From assembly GCA_963664675.2 (NCBI GenBank), contig CAXXLB010000002.1, positions 248,001 to 312,000 on the forward strand: 64,000 bases of DNA, given 5' to 3'. The DNA comes from JASGMR01 sp963664675. Lineage in GTDB: Bacteria; Thermotogota; Thermotogae; Petrotogales; Kosmotogaceae. The position numbers and the translations under genes are program-made. How positions within the stretch are numbered: the stretch's first letter is position 1; each line of letters starts with the position of its first letter. Shown here piece after piece: positions 35,359 through 44,428 of the stretch. A model generated the notes under the pieces. That model did no database searches. It worked only from the letters and a program-made list of their open reading frames with translations, and had not been told where the DNA came from.

Positions 35359-35392
35359 AAAGAAATCCGTAGATAAGGATTTCTTTATTTTT
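35359..35392 (+). terminator. Terminator of the GntR-DeoC operon
   Basis: AAAGAAATCC (35359-35368) pairs perfectly with GGATTTCTTT (35377-35386), followed by ATTTTTAT. It lies 130 bases past the DeoC stop. A TTGAAA/GATAAA pair with 17-base spacing at 35280-35308 could drive a separate transcript of about 75 bases that ends here, but support for that is weak. Confidence 0.75.
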
Positions 35393-35450
35393 ATAATAAT
35401 ACTTTGATTTTGTACTTGATTCATGTTTTGGAATTTTTTAAGAATTATTG

Positions 35451-37787
35451 TTACTTTAAGGTTATTGAGAAAATATGTGTGTTTATACTATCAGAAAAAA
35501 TTATTCCTTTTATTTTTCCTTCGGGAATTTTTACTTTCTGGATGTAAAGATAGCAGTTGATGTTCTGTTTATTACCGTTGGATTCGTACCTGAATGAGAA
35601 TTCCTTCGCTATTTTTTCTCCGAATGAAGGTCCCGAACACCAATCGGAAAACGATAAAATTTTCGATTCAAATGAATCGTCCTCATAAATGATTTTTATT
35701 TCAGAACTGTAGTTACCGTGATTTGCAGAACCCAAAAAGTATATTTCATTTACCGGTAAAGGTTCGAATTCAATTGCCTGATTCTGCAATCTGAAATTGT
35801 TTAATTCATCTGTTTGAACGATAAAGGGAACAGTATCGCGGAAAAGAAGAGAAATTGAAGAATATTGATTTTCATCTCCACTCTTCATGAATTCGTTTAT
35901 TTTTAAATCACTTTTCAGTTCTTCCAGCGGGTATCCTGCTCCGAGTGTGCCCTGAATGTTGTCGAAATTACCCCTCGTTCTTTGAATATCTGATGCGAAT
36001 CCATCGTTGTTAAATATCCCATTTAATTGAATGAGAGTATAATCGTCATATTTTTTATAGAGGACTCTTTCTGGAGTATCCATTTGAATTTTATTCTGAT
36101 TCATTTCAAAAATCTTCCCGTTAACTTCTTTCAGAAAATTTTCGTCGGGAGAAATATAAATTGTTTTATCCAGATTTTCCGAATATATAACGGGATTTTC
36201 AGGGATAATTATGACCTGGTCCAGAACGATCGATTCATCGGAATTGTATGAGAAGCCGATTGAAAATTTTTCTTCTTTGCCATTTCCGGATATGTTTCCC
36301 AGAAATACAATTTTTTCATTCTGTATATTTATTGTGTTTTTATTTTTGTTTTCTCCACATCTTATGGAAACCGATAACTCTCCAGAATAATTTCCTTTTC
36401 CAAACACACCATAAATTTCATAAGAGAGAGGAGACAATTCCATCTCTTCTTTTATTCCGGAACTTCCGTTAAACGATAATGCCGCATTCCCCGAATAAGA
36501 AGTGTTCTGCAATATTTCAACCGGAGACAATCCCCAGTCGAATTTTTCTGCTTCCACGGTTAATGAGGGATTCAAAACTTTGTTGTCCTTCGATAAATAT
36601 ATTTTATACTCTTTCGGTAAGGTTTCGATAGCTGAAAGTGACAACAGATAACTTATCGTAGATTCAGCACCGGAGTTTTTATTCACGTGTGTTATCTCCA
36701 TTCCATCATATCCCTGATTTGATGGACCAATCATCGCTTCCTGAAGGCCGTTCATCCCGATGAACCAGCTCATAAAGAGTTCCATAACTGTTGAGGTTTC
36801 TTCAGCCTTTTTTACATCTTTGAAATGAACGGAGGCTTTATTTAAAGAAAGAGCCGAATTGATGAATACTTCCATTCCATAAGCCAGTTGGGGATATGAA
36901 TCCACCCTGTCCCAGAATCTGTAAACGGGTCCGAACGAAATGATAAAAGCCGTTAATTTTTCAAAAATCCTGTATGTTTTTTCAAATAAAGTTTCATCGT
37001 TTAAAATAATGGAGGATTCCGCAAGGCCCTCAAGTTGTCTGGACCCCCAGCTGTGCCAGTTGAAATCTTCATTTCCCTCGTCTATCAGTCCAAAGTTTTT
37101 GTATGGGTTTTCACTTTTATCCATCAAAGCGTCTGAAATCTGTTTTATGGTTTCCAGAATTTCATCATTTTTACTCGTTTTATACAGATCGCAACAGGCG
37201 AGCAGGAAAACTGATGAAATATCACTGTAATTATTCAGAAGACCGTTTTGAATCTGTTTTTTCAGATGACTATATGTTCTCAGGGATTTTTCCAGAAGAA
37301 TATTCGAATAGTCAAGATCTATGCTTTTAAAAACTTCAGAACCTAGCGATGTTGCCCACACAGCCCTGACTGCCCACCAGTTGGAATCCGGTCTGGAAGT
37401 TATTCCGTTTTTATTTATACTTCCGTTTTCATAGATAAAATTATAATAATCACCATTTGAAAGTCCCATAGACAATACAAAATCCAGTGCTTCCCTTGCC
37501 CTCAATACAAAAAAATCTTCGCTGTTACCCCTTTGAATCTCCCTCAAATATAAAATTGCCGCCCTTGCAACGTCGTCTACACAGGTAATACCCTCTTCGG
37601 AAGCTTCAACATGACTGTAAGTTCCATCAGGTTTGAGGTCTGCGTAAATCCAATAACCAGTCTGGGGAATTCCTTCAACGCTGAATTCATCTCTTAAGAA
37701 TTCCAGGTGTTGAAATGATGAAATCGGGATTGCCGAAAAAACAGCAATCCCAATTAAAACAAATAATATCAGAAAAAAATTCTTCAT
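35451..37787 (-). CDS. Large exported protein with alpha/alpha-barrel-like N-terminal half
   Basis: A 778-aa protein with a signal peptide (residues 1-18, KNFFLILFVLIGIAVFSA). I do not recognise a named family. The N-terminal half (to about 400) has repeated helical blocks with conserved aromatic/acidic patches such as GITCVDDVARAAILYLREI, PDSNWWAVRAVWA and DFNWHSWGSRQLEGLA, like an (alpha/alpha) toroid glycosidase. The rest is beta-rich, as in a carbohydrate-binding or accessory domain. Its ATG overlaps the stop of the upstream exported gene, and both lie opposite a LacI/GH130 locus, so glycan degradation outside the membrane is inferred. Confidence 0.7.
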   Translation of the reverse strand: MKNFFLILFVLIGIAVFSAIPISSFQHLEFLRDEFSVEGIPQTGYWIYADLKPDGTYSHVEASEEGITCVDDVARAAILYLREIQRGNSEDFFVLRAREALDFVLSMGLSNGDYYNFIYENGSINKNGITSRPDSNWWAVRAVWATSLGSEVFKSIDLDYSNILLEKSLRTYSHLKKQIQNGLLNNYSDISSVFLLACCDLYKTSKNDEILETIKQISDALMDKSENPYKNFGLIDEGNEDFNWHSWGSRQLEGLAESSIILNDETLFEKTYRIFEKLTAFIISFGPVYRFWDRVDSYPQLAYGMEVFINSALSLNKASVHFKDVKKAEETSTVMELFMSWFIGMNGLQEAMIGPSNQGYDGMEITHVNKNSGAESTISYLLSLSAIETLPKEYKIYLSKDNKVLNPSLTVEAEKFDWGLSPVEILQNTSYSGNAALSFNGSSGIKEEMELSPLSYEIYGVFGKGNYSGELSVSIRCGENKNKNTINIQNEKIVFLGNISGNGKEEKFSIGFSYNSDESIVLDQVIIIPENPVIYSENLDKTIYISPDENFLKEVNGKIFEMNQNKIQMDTPERVLYKKYDDYTLIQLNGIFNNDGFASDIQRTRGNFDNIQGTLGAGYPLEELKSDLKINEFMKSGDENQYSSISLLFRDTVPFIVQTDELNNFRLQNQAIEFEPLPVNEIYFLGSANHGNYSSEIKIIYEDDSFESKILSFSDWCSGPSFGEKIAKEFSFRYESNGNKQNINCYLYIQKVKIPEGKIKGIIFSDSINTHIFSITLK

Positions 37788-39112
37788 TATTCCCCTATTG
37801 AATAAGATTGAATCTCATGAGTTAATTCCTCAATAGTATTTATAGCTTCCGCAATTCCTTCCGAATGGAAAAGTTTGAAACATCTGTAAAATTCCACTTC
37901 ATCTCCAGCCTTGAAATGCATTACATAATCTTCCCAACCACCTGCTGCAATGCCTTCTGTTGAAGGATAGGCCTGAAATTCTCCTGGGATCCACATGAAA
38001 TATCCATCTCTGAATTCTCTGCTTTCGTATACCCATTGAGGTCCACGAATCCACTTTTCATAATCGGCATAAACGAGGGGTTTTTCAGGAAGAATTTCTG
38101 CAACACCTATTTTCATAGATGGAGAGTAATTGGATCTCCAGTTTTCCTCCGAAGCATAAATATACGTTGCGCCCCACCATAACGGTCTCATCGCATCGGT
38201 GGCGGGGAAAACGGTGAATAATTTGTCATTGAGTTTCAGAGAAGCGCCTCTGTCTGACCAGTATTCCCAGGGAGTCGAATTGAGTTGATCGGCCCATAAC
38301 AATCTTCTGAATGTGGGTAAGATATGAACGGAATCATCGGAAATATCCGTGATTGGTCTTGTAACCATGGGCTGTAGCTTCATGAGATCCTGGTAATTTT
38401 CAAATTCGAATGTAGTATCGACAATGATGTAACCGTTTTTGAAAATTGTGGTTTTGATTATCTGATTGAGACCCACAAACTGTGGCGATCTCAATTTCGC
38501 GTATACCGTAACACCTACGTTACCGGCGGGATTTACATCCATATTTTCAACAATAAACTCTCCCGAAGTTTTTTCCTGATGACTGTTCCCATAACTTCCG
38601 TCGATATAATATGTTGAACCTACCCAACCTGCAACACGCGCCGTTCCGATTTCGTCAACTATCGTTCCTTCGTTTCCCATGAACTCAACTATTCTTACCA
38701 GACCGGATCTATTGACCAGCGCTTTGAAATTGTCAAAAGTGATCAGTATTCCGTCTTCGGTATCTTCGATTGTGGCGCATGGGGTGATTTCCTGTGCGAA
38801 ATCATCTTCGGATAGTACGATTTTCGCTGGGCCTTCCAGTAAGGTCATCAGAATGTCATCCGAGGATAGTTTTTCGTTTTTGTCCAGATCGTCGATTTGA
38901 AATTGTATAACATTTTCTTCTCCGTCAACGATTTTTAAAGAATTCCAGTTTACATCCACATCGAATCCGACGATATCTAATAGATCCTCCAGATTTATCG
39001 TTACAGGTACCGGATCGTCTGTAACTTTTGTAATGTTTAAGGGAATTTCCACTACTTCAGCCGTGAGTACTATACCAATAAGTAAAATAAAAAGAATTAA
39101 CAGTCTTTTCAT
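37787..39112 (-). CDS. Exported protein of unknown function, beta-rich
   Basis: A 441-aa protein with a signal peptide (about residues 1-18) and no recognised domain. It is rich in predicted beta strands and aromatic residues (e.g. PLWWGATYIYASEENWRSN, WIRGPQWVYESREF) and resembles a beta-sandwich polysaccharide-active protein. An acidic region follows the signal peptide. It is the first gene of a two-gene reverse operon and is transcribed away from the LacI-type regulator through a shared control region that holds an operator. Ribosome site AGGAGG lies before ATG 39112. Confidence 0.65.
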   Translation of the reverse strand: MKRLLILFILLIGIVLTAEVVEIPLNITKVTDDPVPVTINLEDLLDIVGFDVDVNWNSLKIVDGEENVIQFQIDDLDKNEKLSSDDILMTLLEGPAKIVLSEDDFAQEITPCATIEDTEDGILITFDNFKALVNRSGLVRIVEFMGNEGTIVDEIGTARVAGWVGSTYYIDGSYGNSHQEKTSGEFIVENMDVNPAGNVGVTVYAKLRSPQFVGLNQIIKTTIFKNGYIIVDTTFEFENYQDLMKLQPMVTRPITDISDDSVHILPTFRRLLWADQLNSTPWEYWSDRGASLKLNDKLFTVFPATDAMRPLWWGATYIYASEENWRSNYSPSMKIGVAEILPEKPLVYADYEKWIRGPQWVYESREFRDGYFMWIPGEFQAYPSTEGIAAGGWEDYVMHFKAGDEVEFYRCFKLFHSEGIAEAINTIEELTHEIQSYSIGE

Positions 39113-39135
39113 AAAGTGATACCTCCTAATATTTA

Positions 39136-39153
39136 TATGGAAACGCTTTCATA
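39136..39153. promoter_or_regulatory. LacI-family operator, exported-protein side
   Basis: TATGGAAACGCTTTCATA is a near-perfect inverted repeat centred on the ACGC/GCGT core typical of LacI-family sites. It lies 24 bases before the start of the 441-aa exported protein gene on the reverse strand. Confidence 0.75.
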
Positions 39154-39401
39154 CTTATATTAATTGAATAGGCAATTGTTGTCACGCGCTGTTATGAGCG
39201 TATATCAGTAATTATGAGCGGTTAAGATAAAATATCAGAGCAATTCATCATATTCTGCAATGTTTTTTATTTAAATATTCCACATTGCTTTGGAAATTAT
39301 TGTAATGAAGAGTTTTTGGCGTTTATTTGTATATAATCCCGTTTAATCAGCTATCACTGGAATTGTTTGCGTATGTAAAACATAAATATAATGTCAGTAT
39401 A

Positions 39402-39419
39402 TATGAAAGCGCTTCCATA
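39402..39419. promoter_or_regulatory. LacI-family operator, regulator side
   Basis: TATGAAAGCGCTTCCATA matches the reverse complement of the operator at 39136 in 17 of 18 positions. It lies immediately after the TATAAT at 39387-39392, where a bound repressor would block the promoter, so the regulator probably controls itself and the importer genes. Confidence 0.8.
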
Positions 39420-39436
39420 TTTTAGGAGAGATAAAT

Positions 39437-40414
39437 GTGAGTAAAAAAATTGCCGATGTTGCAAAGATAGCCGGAGTATCAATTGCCACAGTATCGAGAA
39501 TAATAAACAAATCGGGTTACGTTTCCGAAAAAACCAGAAAAAAGGTCCTGAAAGCGATAGAAGAAGTGGGTTATAAACCGAGTCAGGTGGCCTCATATCT
39601 TGCGAGTAAAAGAAATTCTTTCAATTGTGTGGTTATTGGAGGAAATTTAACGTATAAATCAATTACTCAGGAACCGGACGAATTTTATACCGTTATTCTC
39701 AAAGGAATTCAGGATTATTGTAATAACAACAATATGAATCTGGATATAAAAAAAATCGGAGATGATATAGAGGAATATGACGGGTATATCCTGATCGGGG
39801 GAGAGATCACAGAAAAGGATGTTCAGAATATACGATTTTTCAACAAACCCATAGTTGTTGTGGATCAATATTTACCGTCTTTAAAGGTGGATTTCATTCT
39901 GACGGACGGGTTCGATGCAGGTGTATATGCGGTGAGATACCTTTACGAAAGAGGAATAAGAAGAATATATCACATAAGGGGACCGTTGGCTCACACGGGT
40001 TTCAAAGATAGATATGAAGGATATTCCTCTGCTATGGAGGAACTTGGATATTTTCCGAAGTGCTACGAATTCAATGAACAGAGTGATAACACCGATGAAA
40101 TTTTAGATAAAGCATTTGCAGAAATAAGGAAACCTCAGGCTTTCTTCTGCTGTAACGATACCGCCGCAAGAAGAGTGATCTTATCTTTGAAAAAGAGAAA
40201 GATAAAAGTTCCCGAAGAGATTTCCGTTATTGGTTTTGATGACATTTTAAGTGCTTCAATTGAAGAACCTGAATTGACCACATTTAAAATTTTTAAATAT
40301 GAAATGGGCGATATAGCCGCAAAAAGGTTATTCAATTTGCTTATAAAGGAGGATACTCATCCCGTTAAAACTTATATATTCACCGAATTCATAAAGAGGG
40401 GGAGCAGTATCTGA
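39437..40414 (+). CDS. LacI-family transcription repressor
   Basis: A 325-aa repressor. The helix-turn-helix and hinge are clear: IADVAKIAGVSIATVSRIIN, then YVSEKTRKKVLKAIEEVGYKPS. The sugar-binding core follows the periplasmic-binding type 1 fold (AEIRKPQAFFCCNDTAA, VPEEISVIGFDDI). It starts with GTG after AGGAGAG. Gene order predicts that it responds to an oligosaccharide handled by the GH130 enzymes downstream. Confidence 0.95.
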   Translation: MSKKIADVAKIAGVSIATVSRIINKSGYVSEKTRKKVLKAIEEVGYKPSQVASYLASKRNSFNCVVIGGNLTYKSITQEPDEFYTVILKGIQDYCNNNNMNLDIKKIGDDIEEYDGYILIGGEITEKDVQNIRFFNKPIVVVDQYLPSLKVDFILTDGFDAGVYAVRYLYERGIRRIYHIRGPLAHTGFKDRYEGYSSAMEELGYFPKCYEFNEQSDNTDEILDKAFAEIRKPQAFFCCNDTAARRVILSLKKRKIKVPEEISVIGFDDILSASIEEPELTTFKIFKYEMGDIAAKRLFNLLIKEDTHPVKTYIFTEFIKRGSSI

Positions 40415-40436
40415 AACTCAAAAGGGAGGTATATAT

Positions 40437-41708
40437 ATGAAAAAACTTTTAGTTGTTCTGGTTATTTTATTAACTATCAGTTTTGCTTTTGGAACGATTA
40501 ATTTCTGGACGGCTCCAAATCCTCAACAGGAGGAATTTTGGAAAGAAATGGTTGGAGAATGGAATGCAAACAATCCTGATGCACAGATCAAATGGAAAGT
40601 AATTCCTGCAACGGGAAGCTCCGAAGAATCTATACTGACAGCAATAGCTTCGGGAGAAGGTCCTGATCTCTGTACGAATATTTTCAGTGGATTCGCAGCA
40701 CAATTGATAGAAGCTGGTGTTCTGGTACCGTGGAATGATTTCGATGGATATGAGGAATTATTGGAAAAAAGAGGAATGGTTGAGGCCATTAAAGGATGGG
40801 AATTCGGTGGAAATTCATACGTAATTCCTATTTATTCGAATCCTATGCTCGTCTGGTGGAGAAGTGATATTTTAGAAGAAGCCGGGTTCGATAATCCACC
40901 GAGAACTTACAGTGAAGTTCTGGCCCTTGGAGAAAAAGTAGCAATCCCAAAGGAAAGATACGCTTATGCATTCATAAAGGGTAAAAACTGGTGGGACAGA
41001 TGGTACGATTTCATCACTCATTATTACGCAGCAGGCGATGGAGCACCGTATTTTGATGTTCAGAATAACAAATGTCTTTTTAACAAAGAAGAAGGTTCCA
41101 GTGGAGAAGCGATAGGTTATGAGGTTGCAAATTTTATAGAAGAATTGTTTGATAAAGATTACGATGCCATATCTATGATTGACAACGCTTTGTATCTTGG
41201 GGCTGTTGTAGGTCAGATAAACGGTCCCTGGGATATGCCGACAGCTGCCAGTGTTTTTCCGGACGTTTACCCGGAACACATAGTTTTCAGCGCTCCACCT
41301 GTGCCGGATAGTTATCCCGCCGATAAGCCGGTTAAAACTTTTGCCGATACGAAGGGAATGGTTTTATTCAATTTTGCCAAAGATAAGGATAAGATATGGG
41401 AATTTGTAAAGTGGGTATACTCTAATCCGGAACATGACAAAAAATGGTTGGAATTGACTAATCTTCCTCCGGTAAGAGATGATTTGACAACGAATGAATT
41501 ATTTGCGTCGATCTTTGAAAATAACGTAGGATTGAAAGCATATGCCGAGTATGTTCCTTATGCGGTTCCGCCGGCACTGACAACTTTTACAACCGAAATA
41601 CAGGATTTGATGACTCAATTCTTAATTGAACCATTATCACTTCAAAAAGAAACCGCCAAAGATGCTGTAGATAGAACTGTCAATGAAATAAACAAAGAAT
41701 TGTTCTAA
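40437..41708 (+). CDS. Oligosaccharide-binding protein of ABC importer (family 1)
   Basis: A 423-aa exported binding protein with a signal peptide (about 1-19, LLVVLVILLTISFAFG). The mature part starts TINFWTAPNPQQEEFWKEMV, followed by ILTAIASGEGPDLCTNIF, the usual pattern of MalE-like proteins. The many aromatic residues (FINWW-type patches such as GKNWWDRWYDFITHYY) fit a long glycan ligand. It starts 22 bases after the lacI gene and is followed by a stem-loop. Confidence 0.92.
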   Translation: MKKLLVVLVILLTISFAFGTINFWTAPNPQQEEFWKEMVGEWNANNPDAQIKWKVIPATGSSEESILTAIASGEGPDLCTNIFSGFAAQLIEAGVLVPWNDFDGYEELLEKRGMVEAIKGWEFGGNSYVIPIYSNPMLVWWRSDILEEAGFDNPPRTYSEVLALGEKVAIPKERYAYAFIKGKNWWDRWYDFITHYYAAGDGAPYFDVQNNKCLFNKEEGSSGEAIGYEVANFIEELFDKDYDAISMIDNALYLGAVVGQINGPWDMPTAASVFPDVYPEHIVFSAPPVPDSYPADKPVKTFADTKGMVLFNFAKDKDKIWEFVKWVYSNPEHDKKWLELTNLPPVRDDLTTNELFASIFENNVGLKAYAEYVPYAVPPALTTFTTEIQDLMTQFLIEPLSLQKETAKDAVDRTVNEINKELF

Positions 41709-41717
41709 AAAATATTT

Positions 41718-41745
41718 GAGGAAAGAGTTTTAATGCTCTTTCCTC
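41718..41745 (+). terminator. Stem-loop after the binding-protein gene
   Basis: GAGGAAAGAG and CTCTTTCCTC form a perfect 10-bp stem with an 8-base loop, 10 bases past the stop. The downstream T content is modest. It probably limits transcription into the permease genes and protects the binding-protein mRNA. Confidence 0.65.
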
Positions 41746-41766
41746 CTTATTTATTGAGGAGTGTTT

Positions 41767-42702
41767 ATGAAATTTTTTAATCGGAAGCGAGAAGAAGCTA
41801 GTAATCTTAATTACTCATTGGGAAAACTCCATAGAAAACAAGCGAGTAAAGGATGGTTATTGATCTCGCCTTATATTATACATCAGGGGATATTTTTTGG
41901 AATACCACTTGGGTGGCTTATTTACCTCATGTTCGTTAAATGGAATTACCTGTCTCCCGCTAAATTTTATGGATTGAAGAACTTTGTAAATTTATTCACA
42001 GACGACACTTTTTGGCTGGTGTTGGGAAATACATTCAACATGATGGCATATTTTATACCGATTTCAATGATCGGGGCAATTTTTCTTGCTCTGGCATTGA
42101 ATAAACTGAAATACTTCAGAACGATGGTCGCTTTGTCCTTTCTTGTAGCGAATGTATCTTCGGGGGTCGGCTATTCAATAGTATTTCAAAAAATACTCGC
42201 AGAAAACGGTCCGATAAATAAAGTTTTGTATAATTTATTTGGAATAACGATACCTTGGTTCAAAGAACCCCAACTCGCGATTTTGAGTATTGCTTTGATG
42301 ATTTCATGGAAATTCATAGGTTATTACGGTTTGATATTGCTGGCAGGAATAGGTGCCGTTCCAAAGAATCTTTACGAGGCGGCAAAGCTGGACGGTGCAA
42401 CTAAGAGGACACAGTTTTTCAAAATAACTCTTCCCCTTATAAATCCTGCTCTCGTCATGGTTTTGGTAATGCAGATAACGCTGACCTTCGGTATATTCAC
42501 CGAACCATATATGATAACCGGCGGTGGTCCTATGAAGAGAACATACACTTTCATGATGTTCATATATGATAATGCCTTCAGGACATTTACAAGGACCGGT
42601 CCGGGTTATGCAGCAACTATAAGTGTTATAACCGCCGCGGTCAGTTTCAGCTGTATTTTCTTTGTCAGAAAGATCATTGAAAGAAAGGTGGATTTAACAT
42701 GA
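41767..42702 (+). CDS. Sugar ABC transporter permease (MalF-like)
   Basis: A 311-aa inner-membrane permease with six predicted helices. The coupling EAA loop is present: EAAKLDGATKRTQFFKITLPLI near residue 205. The N terminus is cytosolic and basic. ATG 41767 follows GAGGAG at good distance; GTG 41761 is in frame but too close. It forms the channel with the next gene product. The ATPase of this importer is not in the cluster and is presumably shared, as often for MsmK/MalK. Confidence 0.92.
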   Translation: MKFFNRKREEASNLNYSLGKLHRKQASKGWLLISPYIIHQGIFFGIPLGWLIYLMFVKWNYLSPAKFYGLKNFVNLFTDDTFWLVLGNTFNMMAYFIPISMIGAIFLALALNKLKYFRTMVALSFLVANVSSGVGYSIVFQKILAENGPINKVLYNLFGITIPWFKEPQLAILSIALMISWKFIGYYGLILLAGIGAVPKNLYEAAKLDGATKRTQFFKITLPLINPALVMVLVMQITLTFGIFTEPYMITGGGPMKRTYTFMMFIYDNAFRTFTRTGPGYAATISVITAAVSFSCIFFVRKIIERKVDLT

Positions 42703-43523
42703 AGAAAGGTAAAGTTGGAATCTGGATATTTGAAATATTAATGCTGGGAATTGCGTTGATCTGGCTTTATCCTTATATATGGCTTTTACTTTCGAGTTTC
42801 AAGCCACAGAATGAAATATATACGACTATTATTCCCTCATCGCTGACGCTGGAACATTATGAATTCATATTCAGCTCCGCCGAGAAAATGGAGAGACCTT
42901 TTCTGAGAGCGTTGGGAAATAGTTTATTCATATCTGTCGTGGTGACTTTCAGCGTAATAATAACTTCGGCGTTTGTCGGTTATGCCATAGCAAAAATTAA
43001 GTTCAGAGGCGGCAGGTTTTTAAACCATTTCACCATTTTTCAGATGTTGTTTCCGGGATTCATGTTTATTTTGCCCTTATACATAGTTATTAAGAATCTT
43101 GGAATGTACAACAGCCTTGCCGGATTGATTGTTCCGAGTCTTTTTGGTGCATGGGGTGCCTTCATGTTTGCCCAGAGTTTAAGGGCCCTGCCGGATGCCT
43201 ATATCGAGTCGGCAAGAATAGAAGGGGCCAGCGAGTGGAAAATAATAATGAAAATAATGTTTCCCCTCGTAAGATCCACTGCCAGTATTGTGGGATTGTT
43301 CACATTTATCGGGATCTGGGATAATTTTCTATGGCCTTTGATTGTCATACAGGACTATGATAAAATGCCCCTTTCTGTTTTACTGGCAAGTTTCAACCAT
43401 GAGTATGCCAGTTATATAGGGCCACTACTGGCCGGATCGGTTATACAGACTATACCTATGGTATTATTGTTTTTGGTTTTCAGAAAGTATTTCCTTAAAG
43501 GAATATCAGTTTCATTAAAATAA
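42699..43523 (+). CDS. Sugar ABC transporter permease (MalG-like)
   Basis: A 274-aa permease with six helices, overlapping the previous gene by 4 bases (ATGA). The EAA loop reads ESARIEGASEWKIIMKIMFPLVR near residue 170 and the protein ends in a short charged tail. The partner is the MalF-like protein. Confidence 0.93.
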   Translation: MKKGKVGIWIFEILMLGIALIWLYPYIWLLLSSFKPQNEIYTTIIPSSLTLEHYEFIFSSAEKMERPFLRALGNSLFISVVVTFSVIITSAFVGYAIAKIKFRGGRFLNHFTIFQMLFPGFMFILPLYIVIKNLGMYNSLAGLIVPSLFGAWGAFMFAQSLRALPDAYIESARIEGASEWKIIMKIMFPLVRSTASIVGLFTFIGIWDNFLWPLIVIQDYDKMPLSVLLASFNHEYASYIGPLLAGSVIQTIPMVLLFLVFRKYFLKGISVSLK

Positions 43524-43543
43524 AATAATTTAGGAGGAAAATT

Positions 43544-44428
43544 ATGGAACTCAAACTTAAAAGACATCCTTTAAACCCTTTATTATCACCAGTATTTAAT
43601 CACAGCTGGGAAAATAAGTATGTGTTTAATCCCGCTGTGATAAAAGATAACGGTTTGTTCCATATGTTGTACAGAGCGCAGGGAGAGGATATGGTATCGA
43701 GATTTGGTTATGCGGTCAGTTCAGATGGAATTCACTTTAACAGACTCGAAAAACCCGTTTTTTCACCGGCGAATAGAGACGAGTTGTACGGTGTTGAAGA
43801 TCCGAGAATAACGAAAATAAATGATGAGTATTATATTCAATATACCGCATATGCTCCGGGAAGTATAAGAATCGCTCAGGCCCACACCAGGAATTTTATC
43901 ATTTGGGAGAGGGACGGAATAATAATACCCGAATCGCCGAATAAAGATGCAGCGCTTTTTCCTGAAAAAACAAACGGAAAATATGTGATGTTTCATAGAT
44001 TGGAACCCGACTTATGGCTGGCTTTTTCAGATGATTTAATTCACTGGGGCGATTACAGAAAGGTCGCTTCGCCACGCGAAGGCTATTGGGATAATGAGAA
44101 AATAGGAATAGCCGGATCTCCGATAAAGAAGGAATACGGATGGCTGGTTCTTTATCATGGAGTGGAAAAAGGACCAAGGCTGACGTATAGATTGGGATTC
44201 ATGGTACTGGATAAAGAAGATCCGTGCAAAGTATTGAAAAGAACGGAAGGGCCGATTCTGGAACCTAAGGAAGAATGGGAAGTTTTTGGAGGAGTTCCGA
44301 CGGTTGTCTTTTCCGATGCAATCGTTGAGCATGATGAACAATTTTATGTATATTATGGTGCTGCAGATAATCATATCGCTCTGGCGACGATAGAAACTCA
44401 AGAGGTAAAAAAATGGGCAGAAAGTTAA
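43544..44428 (+). CDS. GH130 family glycoside phosphorylase, cytosolic
   Basis: A 294-aa five-bladed beta-propeller enzyme without signal peptide. GH130 members phosphorolyse or hydrolyse beta-mannosides such as mannosyl-glucose or beta-1,2-mannobiose. Diagnostic blocks are FNPAVIKDNGLFHMLYRAQ, LYGVEDPRITKINDEYYIQYTAY (catalytic Asp in EDPR) and a final YYGAADNHIALAT. Specificity (Man-Glc versus Man-Man) cannot be assigned by eye. It sits behind the importer and would split what is brought in. Confidence 0.9.
   Translation: MELKLKRHPLNPLLSPVFNHSWENKYVFNPAVIKDNGLFHMLYRAQGEDMVSRFGYAVSSDGIHFNRLEKPVFSPANRDELYGVEDPRITKINDEYYIQYTAYAPGSIRIAQAHTRNFIIWERDGIIIPESPNKDAALFPEKTNGKYVMFHRLEPDLWLAFSDDLIHWGDYRKVASPREGYWDNEKIGIAGSPIKKEYGWLVLYHGVEKGPRLTYRLGFMVLDKEDPCKVLKRTEGPILEPKEEWEVFGGVPTVVFSDAIVEHDEQFYVYYGAADNHIALATIETQEVKKWAES

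Larger units (their letters stand above)
39113..39436. promoter_or_regulatory. Divergent control region with two LacI-type operators
   Basis: A 324-base region between the exported-protein operon and the LacI gene. It holds near-identical operators at 39136-39153 and 39402-39419, one just in front of each transcription unit. The forward promoter is TTGTTT (39363-39368), 18 bases and TATAAT (39387-39392). The centre is AT-rich with no ORF. Repression of both units, with looping between sites 266 bases apart, is plausible. Confidence 0.65.

Noticed and set aside
35308..35376. 22-codon ORF after the DeoC gene behind a TTGAAA/GATAAA pair
   Set aside because: Weak ribosome site, and its end lies inside the operon terminator hairpin.
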